Source of the DNA: Fluviicola sp.
Lineage (GTDB): Bacteria > Bacteroidota > Bacteroidia > Flavobacteriales_D > Crocinitomicaceae
Assembly (NCBI GenBank): GCA_029866325.1
Contig: JARWZO010000005.1
Span: 279,049 to 330,138, forward strand
DNA length: 51,090 nt
Direction: 5' to 3'
This document shows positions 23,338 to 30,803 of this stretch, piece after piece (position 1 is the stretch's first letter; each line of letters starts with the position of its first letter). Under the pieces are notes generated by a model. It was not told where the DNA came from and did no database searches. It worked only from the letters and a program-made list of their open reading frames with translations. The translations under genes were made by a program, and so were the position numbers.

Positions 23338-25398
23338 ATGCCAACTACTCCATTACCAGTTATTTCTACCAGCGGAAAAGCATTTGTCGACACAAGTGGC
23401 AATCGTTTTGTTGTGCGCGGTGTGGCCCTTTCAGCAAGTGGTGTTTCCGCCCTTATGATCGATGACATTCTAGCAGATGATCACAATCCATTGATGGTCA
23501 ATACCATTATTCCAAAACTTGTGTCATTAAATGTCAATTGTATTCGTGTTTATCAGGTTAATCCAGCGAATAGCCATGCGCTATCCATGGCGAGTCTTGA
23601 AGCAAGTGGTATTTATGTAATGGTTGGCCTGGCGACATCAACCTATTCGGTAAAACAAATGACGGGCGAATACAGTTATGGAACTTTCCTTCACGCGGCT
23701 GGAATAATAGACGAGTTTTACGCGTATAACAACACCCTTTGTTTTTCGGTGGGTAATGAAGTAGAGTTTCCCGGACAACAAGCGAGTAACCTGAATAGTG
23801 TAGCACCGGCTGGAACAGCAGCGTCAACAATCGTTACAGATACAATTGCGCTTGAAATTGCAGTTGCACAAGCTATGAAATCATTTGCGCGCGACGTTAA
23901 GGCTTACATAAAAACCAAGAATCCCCAAAGTACCATTCCAGTTGGTGTAGCTATGCAGGACGGCCCTCAAACATCTTGGGAAAGTGGCAATCCGAACGCT
24001 TATCAATTAGGTATTATTGGTACAGATATAATTGCACAGTATTACGCTTCGGGAGCTGTTGAAGAGCGTATGGACTTCATCGGAATCAATTCCTATAGGT
24101 ATCAAAGCGGTACTACCGGTACAAATGCTTATGACACACTTGGTGCTGAATGTAAACCACTACCAGTTCCTGTTTTTTTAACTGAAACTGGCGCACTTGC
24201 TACTCCGCGCACCTGGGCTATAGTACCACAGATGTATACTGACACGAATTTGTATCCTCAACTTTCCGGACAAGTAGCCTTTCAACTATTGGAAGAAGGT
24301 TCCGGTTATGGTTTGTATGATGTGACCAATAGTTCAGGAACGATTACATTAACAGCCAGCACAAATGGTGGTGCTACTGCATTAGGTACTCAATATGGTT
24401 TACCCGTTCCAAGTCCTTTAAATTCTGCAAGTACAACGCCATCTGGCACAACCGTTGCCCCAACAAGCTTTGGTCAATCGCCAATTGTTAATGTAACATG
24501 GCCTGATTCTTTATTAGCGCCTTATACCTATCAAAGTGCTGACGCGTCCATCACCATTGAAAATTATGCGTTAAACGAAGTTCAAATCACCCAAATGGGA
24601 ACGGTAATGGGTACTATAGCAGCGGCTACAAACACAACTACACCAACCTCTCAAACAATGAATGTCTATTCTGGTCATGCAATTTCAATTCAAGCTCAAA
24701 ACCCTAGTGATAGCACTTGGGATGCATTGTGTGGGGTGGCTGCAGCAAATGTGGTAGCTGGAATAACCGTTCAAACGAATGTGTCTTGGGGTGTTTATTC
24801 AGGATGTAACGTTGATCTTCCAACGAGCAATCCCATTTCAGTTACCGTGAATAATTATGCATCAGTTGAAATAAATGTTGTGGTTGGCGGTACAGTTGTA
24901 GCTACTGTGGATGCTCCTGCTGCGAATAAATCCTACGCTCAACAAGTCGTTTCGCTTACAAGTATTGGTGTATTAAACCTGCAAAATTCAGCTTATGACG
25001 AAATCTGCTCGGTGTCTGCACTTCTTATTCAAGATAATATCACGATAGAAAATAACGTGTCTTGGGGCAGTGGTTGCTGTAACTTACCTGTTCCTAACAA
25101 TAATACAATACCCGTAACGGTTGAGAATTACAATACTCAACAAGCCATGTGCCTGATTCAAAATGGAGCTCAAATAGGCAGTAGTTTACCCGTGGCAACA
25201 TCGAGTACCGTGCCTAGTAGCACTGTTATTCAATTAAGTGTTGTGAATGACTTATACATACAATACGAAAACACCGAAAATCAATGGATCACAGCTTGTA
25301 TGGTTCCTGCCATTGAGATCAGTGCATGGATGACGATAGCGAATAATGTTGCTGCTTACGGAAACAACATGTGTGTAATCAGTTACTCAGGTGGTTAA
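23338..25398 (+). CDS. GH72-like glucanosyltransferase homologue with three C-terminal repeats
   Basis: The 686-aa product begins with a barrel of about 360 residues that follows the fungal Gas/Gel (GH72) pattern closely: NRFVVRGVALS, VNCIRVYQVNP, LEASGIYVMVGLAT, IIDEFYAYNNTLCFSVGNEV with Glu141 as likely acid/base, IPVGVAMQD, MDFIGINSYRY, and FLTETGA with Glu283 as likely nucleophile. GH72 enzymes cut and rejoin beta-1,3-glucan. After a P/S/T linker come three repeats of about 95 residues (about 400-495, 497-588, 589-686), each opening I-T/P-V-T-V/I-E/N-N-Y and holding a cysteine-bearing segment such as NVSWGSGCCNLP. No signal peptide or T9SS tail is seen. An open frame back to 23086 runs over the dxs start and is not protein-like. 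Substrate in this organism is unknown. Confidence 0.75.
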   Translation: MPTTPLPVISTSGKAFVDTSGNRFVVRGVALSASGVSALMIDDILADDHNPLMVNTIIPKLVSLNVNCIRVYQVNPANSHALSMASLEASGIYVMVGLATSTYSVKQMTGEYSYGTFLHAAGIIDEFYAYNNTLCFSVGNEVEFPGQQASNLNSVAPAGTAASTIVTDTIALEIAVAQAMKSFARDVKAYIKTKNPQSTIPVGVAMQDGPQTSWESGNPNAYQLGIIGTDIIAQYYASGAVEERMDFIGINSYRYQSGTTGTNAYDTLGAECKPLPVPVFLTETGALATPRTWAIVPQMYTDTNLYPQLSGQVAFQLLEEGSGYGLYDVTNSSGTITLTASTNGGATALGTQYGLPVPSPLNSASTTPSGTTVAPTSFGQSPIVNVTWPDSLLAPYTYQSADASITIENYALNEVQITQMGTVMGTIAAATNTTTPTSQTMNVYSGHAISIQAQNPSDSTWDALCGVAAANVVAGITVQTNVSWGVYSGCNVDLPTSNPISVTVNNYASVEINVVVGGTVVATVDAPAANKSYAQQVVSLTSIGVLNLQNSAYDEICSVSALLIQDNITIENNVSWGSGCCNLPVPNNNTIPVTVENYNTQQAMCLIQNGAQIGSSLPVATSSTVPSSTVIQLSVVNDLYIQYENTENQWITACMVPAIEISAWMTIANNVAAYGNNMCVISYSGG

Positions 25399-25430
25399 TC
25401 AGAGCTATTGTTTTAAAACGACAGTTTAAA

Positions 25431-25471
25431 GAAGCGCGAGATCAACCCTTGTTGATTATCGCGCTTCTTTT
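25431..25471. terminator. Strong bidirectional hairpin terminator
   Basis: GAAGCGCGA (25431-25439) pairs with TCGCGCTTC (25459-25467); the loop contains a second ATCAA/TTGAT stem, and T's follow. It lies between the GH72-like gene and the convergent 57-aa membrane protein gene and can serve both. Confidence 0.85.
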
Positions 25472-25497
25472 GATAAAAACAACACATTTTTCAGCAA

Positions 25498-25671
25498 TTA
25501 GTTACGTTTCGACTGTTGGCTAATCACCAGCAACAACATTCCTAGAATAAAAAGTATAGGACCGGAGTAAAATGCTTTTATCGGATCAGGCCAGTGACTT
25601 ATTTTGATTGGGAATCCAATAAGGAGGGTTAATGATCCCAGCACGATTAGCACAATTGATAATGCTTTCAT
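25498..25671 (-). CDS. 57-aa two-pass membrane protein
   Basis: This short minus-strand frame reads M-K-A-L-S-I-V-L-I-V at the start and ends S-Q-Q-S-K-R-N. It holds two hydrophobic segments (about residues 4-20 and 36-50) separated by a polar loop K-I-S-H-W-P-D-P-I-K, with positive residues at the C-terminus. It starts nine bases after the stop of the beta-barrel-like gene, in the same direction, and stops just before a strong terminator, so it is likely the second gene of that operon. I recognise no family. Composition and spacing support a real gene; function unknown. Confidence 0.6.
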   Translation of the reverse strand: MKALSIVLIVLGSLTLLIGFPIKISHWPDPIKAFYSGPILFILGMLLLVISQQSKRN

Positions 25672-25680
25672 GTTCGTTAT

Positions 25681-26277
25681 TTAAAACACATACCCAATCC
25701 CAAACAACATCCCAAACGCATCAGTTCCGATGGAATAACTACTTCCTATATACAATACCATATCCTCATTTCTCACGAAGCGGAAACGGCCTGCAACAAT
25801 AGGTGCAAAACGCAATGATTTATTTTGGTCGATGAGTAAACTCGCCAACGGCCCTGCTTCGAACTCAACGGCTGATTTTTTCCCAATCGTAAGTCTGAAA
25901 GCTCGGTATTGGATGCCAGCACCTAAGGTAGGAGAGGCGCGTTTGGAAACCAATTCACCGTTTATGATGTATTGCCTGCTTTCTGTTGGCAGGTTAAAGA
26001 AAATGGGAATTCTCAGTTTTTTATCCGGACGTAGTTCTGCAAAAAACAACTTGGCATTTGTTGGAACGATCACCGCTTCTTCCGTTTGAATGTCTTCCAA
26101 TTTGGAATCGGACACAAACAATAGGGTTTGCCCAAGGCTGAGTTCGAAGTAGTGTTTGTTTTTTTTGATTGAATCGGATGTCACCGAAGTTAAGGTGTCT
26201 TGAGAAAATGATGGACTTGAAACGATCATTAACAAGATGAATGATAGTTTAGTAGAGAGGGAAGTTGGATTTTTCAT
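25681..26277 (-). CDS. Exported protein, probable small outer-membrane beta-barrel
   Basis: The 198-aa product has a signal peptide (ends S-S-P-S-F-S-Q). The mature part is mostly alternating beta strands, for example KHYFELSLGQTLLFVSDS, GAGIQYRAFRLTIGKKSAVE and the last strand FGMLFGIGYVF, which ends in phenylalanine as many outer-membrane barrels do. At about 175 mature residues an 8-stranded barrel fits. There is no T9SS tail. A near-consensus -7 box (TACTTTTA on the minus strand) precedes it. It seems to head a two-gene operon with the 57-aa membrane protein. No specific family recognised. Confidence 0.55.
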   Translation of the reverse strand: MKNPTSLSTKLSFILLMIVSSPSFSQDTLTSVTSDSIKKNKHYFELSLGQTLLFVSDSKLEDIQTEEAVIVPTNAKLFFAELRPDKKLRIPIFFNLPTESRQYIINGELVSKRASPTLGAGIQYRAFRLTIGKKSAVEFEAGPLASLLIDQNKSLRFAPIVAGRFRFVRNEDMVLYIGSSYSIGTDAFGMLFGIGYVF

Positions 26278-26393
26278 GCTTCTAAAAGTAGAAAAAATTG
26301 TGAGGAAGAGTTAGTTGAACTTTCAGCGGATAGATTTTTCCGTAATATTGCGGGATTACTGAATTTAAATTATTTAAAATCAATTACTTGGAA

Positions 26394-27428
26394 TCAAACC
26401 ATATCCCAACCCGCCACAAAAATCGGCTTCGAGTTCAATTCATCCAACTGCAACCAGTTTTTGCGAAGCACCACCACATCTACCGGTGTTTGTGAAGTCA
26501 GTTTGTGCAGCATTCCCCAATTGACAGAGTGTTTGGCTTCTCGCCACAATGATTCGCGGCGGTCGATCCACCATAACAGCACGTGTTGATTTTCCTGATG
26601 TAAAATGCCTTCGAAGAAACGGCTCAAGAGAACAGGATCATTGTCTTGCACACAAACTGCTTCCGGCACGACGAAACGATGATTATTTGGTTGTATGATC
26701 TTGCGCAAGCCCGGAATGAAAGGAACAATTTTGGTAAGCATGCCCCCTAATGTTCCCGGTAAACGCTCAATGACCCAATTTGCTTGTGTGATTTTTGCAA
26801 AAGCAATCAATTCATTGGTCTCGCTAAACATGCCATAATACACCGGATTTTCACAGTGCTCCGGAACAAAATACGCGTGGCATTTTTCAACCTGCTGCAG
26901 TTTCGCAGCAATCAATTCTTCGTCGGTTAACTTGCGCACCGATGCCTGAGCTTTCGGTTTTACACGGCTAAAAGTTTGTGTGACGAGATGTGCCTCTGTG
27001 CGGAAACCGAATTGCTCGGCCATCCATTTACTACGTTCGTTTTTAGGGTCGATGTAAGCATATAATGTTTCGGGCGCTTCACCGTAATTGCCATCGAAGA
27101 CTTCTTGGTAAAAATGGGCTATTTCTTGTTTCAGGCGTGAACGAGCGCGATCGGCATGTTGACCGTTTTTTGAAGCTTGTTTTTGTCCTGAAAATGCAAA
27201 ATAGCGCACATACCAATGCGTTTTCCGGCGACAGAAAGTTACGTTTCCTTGTACTTTCCCATCTTTCTCTACCGACAAAAACAACGGATCCTCTGCTTCA
27301 GAAATGCGTTGCTTCGTGTCCAAATGACGGTAACGGGCTCCATTGGTTCCGAGTGTTGTTTGGGTCAACAGTTCCAATAGCGCCGGGGTTGCTTCGTAGC
27401 GAATCGTAAATCTTGACGAAAGGCCCAT
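26394..27428 (-). CDS. GNAT-fold acetyltransferase-like protein
   Basis: The 344-aa product has an N-terminal half with a GNAT pattern: strands around LFLSVEKDGKVQGNVTFCRR, then PETLYAYIDPKNERSKWMAE followed by Q-F-G-F-R-T-E, where N-x-R-S-K-W...F-G-F resembles the acetyl-CoA-binding segment and closing strands of N-acetyltransferases. The C-terminal half (about 170-344) may be a second, divergent GNAT-like domain. Substrate unknown; no signal peptide or membrane segments, so cytoplasmic. It starts one base after the stop of the yqhD-like gene and is almost certainly co-transcribed with it. Call is family-level only. Confidence 0.55.
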   Translation of the reverse strand: MGLSSRFTIRYEATPALLELLTQTTLGTNGARYRHLDTKQRISEAEDPLFLSVEKDGKVQGNVTFCRRKTHWYVRYFAFSGQKQASKNGQHADRARSRLKQEIAHFYQEVFDGNYGEAPETLYAYIDPKNERSKWMAEQFGFRTEAHLVTQTFSRVKPKAQASVRKLTDEELIAAKLQQVEKCHAYFVPEHCENPVYYGMFSETNELIAFAKITQANWVIERLPGTLGGMLTKIVPFIPGLRKIIQPNNHRFVVPEAVCVQDNDPVLLSRFFEGILHQENQHVLLWWIDRRESLWREAKHSVNWGMLHKLTSQTPVDVVVLRKNWLQLDELNSKPIFVAGWDMV

Positions 27429-27429
27429 T

Positions 27430-28599
27430 TCAGTAAGCGTTTAATACAATTTGTTCGGCATCAGCGGGAGTCAATAATTGACGTTCTCCCAATCCGGTCC
27501 AATTGCGTTCTTCAAAGCGTTGACGGATAATAGCTGCCGTTTCAGAATACTCTGACGTATAATCCGAAATGTGCGTAGCTACGCCCAATGATCTGAAAAA
27601 CTGTTCCGTTTCTACGATTGCTTCCTGAGCAACTTCTTCGTCGGTTCCGGTTTTGTGCCAAACTCTGCGGCCGTATTGCGCCAGTTTCGCTTTTTTCTGT
27701 TCGAATTGTTGTTCGTACAAGCGTGGAGCAATAATGGCGAGTGTTTGTGCGTGGTCAATGCCATGCAAGGCAGTTAACTCATGTCCGATCATGTGTGTTG
27801 CCCAATCGGTTGCTACTCCGCAACGCAATAATCCATTCAAAGCTTGATTGGCGCACCACATTAGGTTGGAGGCTAATTTATAGTCGGTAGGGTTTTCTAC
27901 GACACCTTGGCCTATTTCCAATAAAGTCGATAAAATTCCCTCGGCATAGCGTTCCTGCAATAAATTATCTGATGGAAACGTGAGGTATTGTTCCATGGTA
28001 TGCGTAAATGCATCTATCACACCGTTGGCTAGTTGTCGTTTGGGTAATGTTGCCACAAAAGTCGGATCCATGATCGCGAATTTCGGGAAGAACAGCGGTC
28101 CGCCCATTGTGCGTTTTTCTTTCAATGAAGAACGACTGATCACAGCTCCCGAATTAGATTCGGATCCTGTAGCAGGTAAAGTGAGAATACAACCAAACGG
28201 AAGGGCGTTGGTGAAAACTTTCCCCGGTTCACGCAAGAGCACTTCCCATGGATCACCGGCATAATTGACAGCACCTGAAATGAATTTCACTCCGTCAATG
28301 ACTGAACCGCCGCCAACTGCCAGTAAAAAGCCGATGTTGTGTTCGCGGATATATTCCACGGCTTTCATGAGCGTATCAAATTCAGGATTGGCTTCAATTC
28401 CTTTGAACAAGTGAAGATCAAACGCCGAAAGTTCACCTTTCAGTTGGGCTAAAAATCCGGAACGTTCAATGGATCCGCCACCGTATAACACAAGCACCGA
28501 TTTACCACTGTAATGGTTGGAAATCAGGTCTGAAACACGATTTATTTGGTCTTTCCCAAACACAATGGTCGTGGGTGTTGTAATCTCAAAATTATTCAT
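27430..28599 (-). CDS. yqhD: Iron-containing alcohol dehydrogenase, YqhD type
   Basis: The 389-aa product fits YqhD (387 aa in E. coli): the nucleotide-binding glycine block AVGGGSVIDG, LPATGSESNSGAVIS, and metal ligands in the same relative places, Asp196 and His200 in DAFTHTMEQY, His269 and His283 in the T-H-M-I-G-H-E-L-T-A-L-H-G-I-D-H block. YqhD enzymes use NADPH to reduce short-chain and reactive aldehydes (glyoxal, furfural, butanal) to alcohols in the cytoplasm. The frame extends 32 residues upstream, but a -7 box lies in that stretch and the family starts M-N-N-F, so 28599 is chosen. Divergent from an aldo-keto reductase and near an AraC regulator, as in the E. coli yqhC-yqhD-dkgA locus. 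Confidence 0.9.
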   Translation of the reverse strand: MNNFEITTPTTIVFGKDQINRVSDLISNHYSGKSVLVLYGGGSIERSGFLAQLKGELSAFDLHLFKGIEANPEFDTLMKAVEYIREHNIGFLLAVGGGSVIDGVKFISGAVNYAGDPWEVLLREPGKVFTNALPFGCILTLPATGSESNSGAVISRSSLKEKRTMGGPLFFPKFAIMDPTFVATLPKRQLANGVIDAFTHTMEQYLTFPSDNLLQERYAEGILSTLLEIGQGVVENPTDYKLASNLMWCANQALNGLLRCGVATDWATHMIGHELTALHGIDHAQTLAIIAPRLYEQQFEQKKAKLAQYGRRVWHKTGTDEEVAQEAIVETEQFFRSLGVATHISDYTSEYSETAAIIRQRFEERNWTGLGERQLLTPADAEQIVLNAY

Positions 28600-28614
28600 G
28601 GCGAAAGTATCGCG

Positions 28615-28622
28615 CAAAGATA
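28615..28622 (-). promoter_or_regulatory. -7 box of the yqhD-like gene
   Basis: TATCTTTG on the minus strand matches TAnnTTTG and lies 15 bases before the ATG at 28599. No clear -33 element is seen. Confidence 0.55.
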
Positions 28623-28767
28623 CGCAACAATTGAAACACCACACACTTTTTGGCTTTTTTGTGTTATGGCTTTTTAACCGAATATCGAATGCCAATCAGC
28701 TGAATAATTGTTTGAATTTCGCACTAATCCGTTTGTTTCTTGCATCTGAATCGCTAATTGACCGTTG

Positions 28768-28775
28768 TACTTTTG
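28768..28775 (+). promoter_or_regulatory. -7 box of the aldo-keto reductase gene
   Basis: TACTTTTG matches TAnnTTTG and lies 28 bases before the ATG at 28804; the -33 region is not convincing. Confidence 0.5.
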
Positions 28776-28803
28776 TAACAGTAATGAACTAAAAATCAAT
28801 ACC

Positions 28804-29832
28804 ATGAAGTATAATTTATTCGGAAACACCGGTCTTGTAGTGTCGGAATTGTGTTTGGGAACCATGACCTTCGGCGGCGAAGGAATGTGGAAAGCCATAG
28901 GCATGCTGCAGCAAGAAGAAGTCAATCAGCTGGTGAAAGGTGCTGTTGATGCAGGAATTAATTTTATCGACACAGCCAATATTTATTCCTACGGCGAATC
29001 GGAGCGTTTGCTAGGAAATGCCGTTCGTGAATTGGGATTAGATCGGAATGAGCTCGTCATCGCAAGTAAAGTGAGAGGAAGAATGGGTGAAGGACAAAAC
29101 AATACCGGACTTTCCCGTCTTCATATCTTTCAATCGGTTGACGCCAGTTTACATCGCCTTCAAATGGACCATCTGGACATTTTGTATGTGCATGGAGTAG
29201 ATCCGCTTACGCCTGTGGAACAAACCATGCGTGCACTCAACGATTTGGTTGTAGCTGGAAAAGTGCGCTACATTGCAGTGTGTAACTGGCCCGCCTGGAT
29301 GGTGATGAAAGCACAAGGAGTTGCCCGACAAAACGGTTGGCACGTATTTGAAGGTCTGCAGTATTTTTATTCGGTGGGCGGGCGCGATATTGAACGCGAA
29401 ATCTTACCGATGGCAAAAGATCAAAACCTGGCAGTGATGCCTTGGAGCCCATTGGCTGGCGGATTTTTCTCCGGAAAATATAAACGTGACGAAGCAACAG
29501 GACAAAACCGTAGAGACAACTTCGATTTTCCGCCGATTAACAAAGACAAAGGCTACGAGATCATTGACGTATTGCGCGAAATCAGTGAAGCTCACCAAAC
29601 TACGGTGGCACAAGTTTCATTGGCGTGGGTACGTTTACAGCAAGGAGTTACCAGCACCATTATCGGAGTAAAAACAGTGCAGCAGCTTCTGGATAATTGT
29701 GCTTCGGTCAACCTCGAATTATCGGCAGATGAATTAATTAGAATAAACACCGCAAGTGCATTGTCGATTGAATATCCGGGATGGATGGTAGACCGACAAA
29801 TGGCCGATCGTACTCTCAATCAAGTGAAATAA
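28804..29832 (+). CDS. Aldo/keto reductase
   Basis: The 342-aa product has the AKR barrel order: SELCLGTMTFGG, GINFIDTANIYSYGESERLL, then K-V-R-G-R and D-I-L-Y-V-H-G. The catalytic tetrad Asp56, Tyr61, Lys89, His130 is complete. The C-terminal NADP-binding part includes MPWSPLAGGFFSGKY and STIIGVKTVQQLLDNCASV. It reduces carbonyl substrates with NADPH in the cytoplasm and looks closer to the Tas/YajO-like group than to DkgA. The start at 28804 is chosen because it opens the barrel (MKYNLFGNTGL) and lies downstream of the -7 box. Its neighbours (yqhD-like, AraC, MFS) suggest an aldehyde or small-metabolite module. Confidence 0.92.
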   Translation: MKYNLFGNTGLVVSELCLGTMTFGGEGMWKAIGMLQQEEVNQLVKGAVDAGINFIDTANIYSYGESERLLGNAVRELGLDRNELVIASKVRGRMGEGQNNTGLSRLHIFQSVDASLHRLQMDHLDILYVHGVDPLTPVEQTMRALNDLVVAGKVRYIAVCNWPAWMVMKAQGVARQNGWHVFEGLQYFYSVGGRDIEREILPMAKDQNLAVMPWSPLAGGFFSGKYKRDEATGQNRRDNFDFPPINKDKGYEIIDVLREISEAHQTTVAQVSLAWVRLQQGVTSTIIGVKTVQQLLDNCASVNLELSADELIRINTASALSIEYPGWMVDRQMADRTLNQVK

Positions 29833-29846
29833 GGAACCAAATTATC

Positions 29847-29894
29847 ATCAAACTACATGTGAGGGATTTACTTTTACATGTAGTTTGATTTTTG
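29847..29894 (+). terminator. Perfect 14-bp hairpin terminator after the aldo-keto reductase
   Basis: ATCAAACTACATGT (29847-29860) and its exact inverse (29876-29889) flank a 15-base loop and are followed by T's. It is 15 bases from the AraC start, so the AraC promoter overlaps or follows it. Confidence 0.9.
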
Positions 29895-29909
29895 TACTTT
29901 TCAACTCGT

Positions 29910-30797
29910 ATGTCAACAATTCATCATTCGGAAAAACTCAATGGAAATCCCCCGATGCTGCAACGCGATTTCGGGCAATTCAATGCTATACGGATTCAGG
30001 ATCTTCCCAAAATGGCTGGAGGACCTGTCACGTATAACCGCCGCGATTACTACAAAATCAGCCTGTATCAGGGAAACAGCATTTATCATTACGCCGATAA
30101 AAGTTTAGAAATTTCCGGTACTAACTTGTTGTTTTTCAGCCCGAAAGTACCGTACACACTCGAGAAAGTTTGCGGCGAAAACTACGGCTGTTTCTGCATT
30201 TTTACAGAAGCTTTTTTCCGCGACCAACCGATGGCGAATTTGGGCGAATTGCCGATGTTCAAACCGGGTGGAAAATCATTCTATAAACTCGATGCAGAAC
30301 AGGAAGCCCATTTGGAACAGATATTCGAAAAAATACTGGCTGAAGTCAATTCCGATTACATTTACAAATACGACCTTATTCGCACGCTCGTAAGCGAGTT
30401 GATTCATTTCGCACTCAAATTGCAACCTTCTGAAACAGTCTACAATCACCCCGATTCCAATTCCCGCTTAACATCAGTGTTTACCGAATTGCTCGAACGG
30501 CAATTTCCCATCGAATCGGCTCAGCAACGACTCAAAATGCGTTCGGCTAGTGATTATGCAGAACAACTTTCCGTACACGTTAATCACCTCAATCGTGCCA
30601 TTAGAGAAACCACCGGGAAAACCACTACGTATCAGATTTCGGAGCGTATGATCCGTGAAGCCAAAGCCTTACTCAAGCACACCGGCTGGAATGTTGCTGA
30701 AATAGCGTATTGTTTGGGGTTTGAAGAACCGGCGCATTTCCATCATTTTTTCAAGAAACAAACAGGGATTACGCCAACTGCTTTTCGTGTAGGCTGA
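29910..30797 (+). CDS. AraC family transcriptional regulator
   Basis: The 295-aa product has an N-terminal cupin-like sensing half (DYYKISLYQGNSIYHYADKS, then GTNLLFFSPKVPYTLEKV) and a C-terminal AraC pair of helix-turn-helices: the first near SDYAEQLSVHVNHLNRAIRE, the second AEIAYCLGFEEPAHFHHFFK followed by K-Q-T-G-I-T-P. It should bind DNA as activator or repressor in response to a small ligand. Position next to the aldo-keto reductase and the yqhD-like gene suggests these are its targets, as YqhC controls yqhD-dkgA in E. coli; that is inference. A TTG six codons upstream is a less likely start. It converges with the MFS gene, six bases apart. Confidence 0.9.
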   Translation: MSTIHHSEKLNGNPPMLQRDFGQFNAIRIQDLPKMAGGPVTYNRRDYYKISLYQGNSIYHYADKSLEISGTNLLFFSPKVPYTLEKVCGENYGCFCIFTEAFFRDQPMANLGELPMFKPGGKSFYKLDAEQEAHLEQIFEKILAEVNSDYIYKYDLIRTLVSELIHFALKLQPSETVYNHPDSNSRLTSVFTELLERQFPIESAQQRLKMRSASDYAEQLSVHVNHLNRAIRETTGKTTTYQISERMIREAKALLKHTGWNVAEIAYCLGFEEPAHFHHFFKKQTGITPTAFRVG

Positions 30798-30803
30798 TGC
30801 GTT

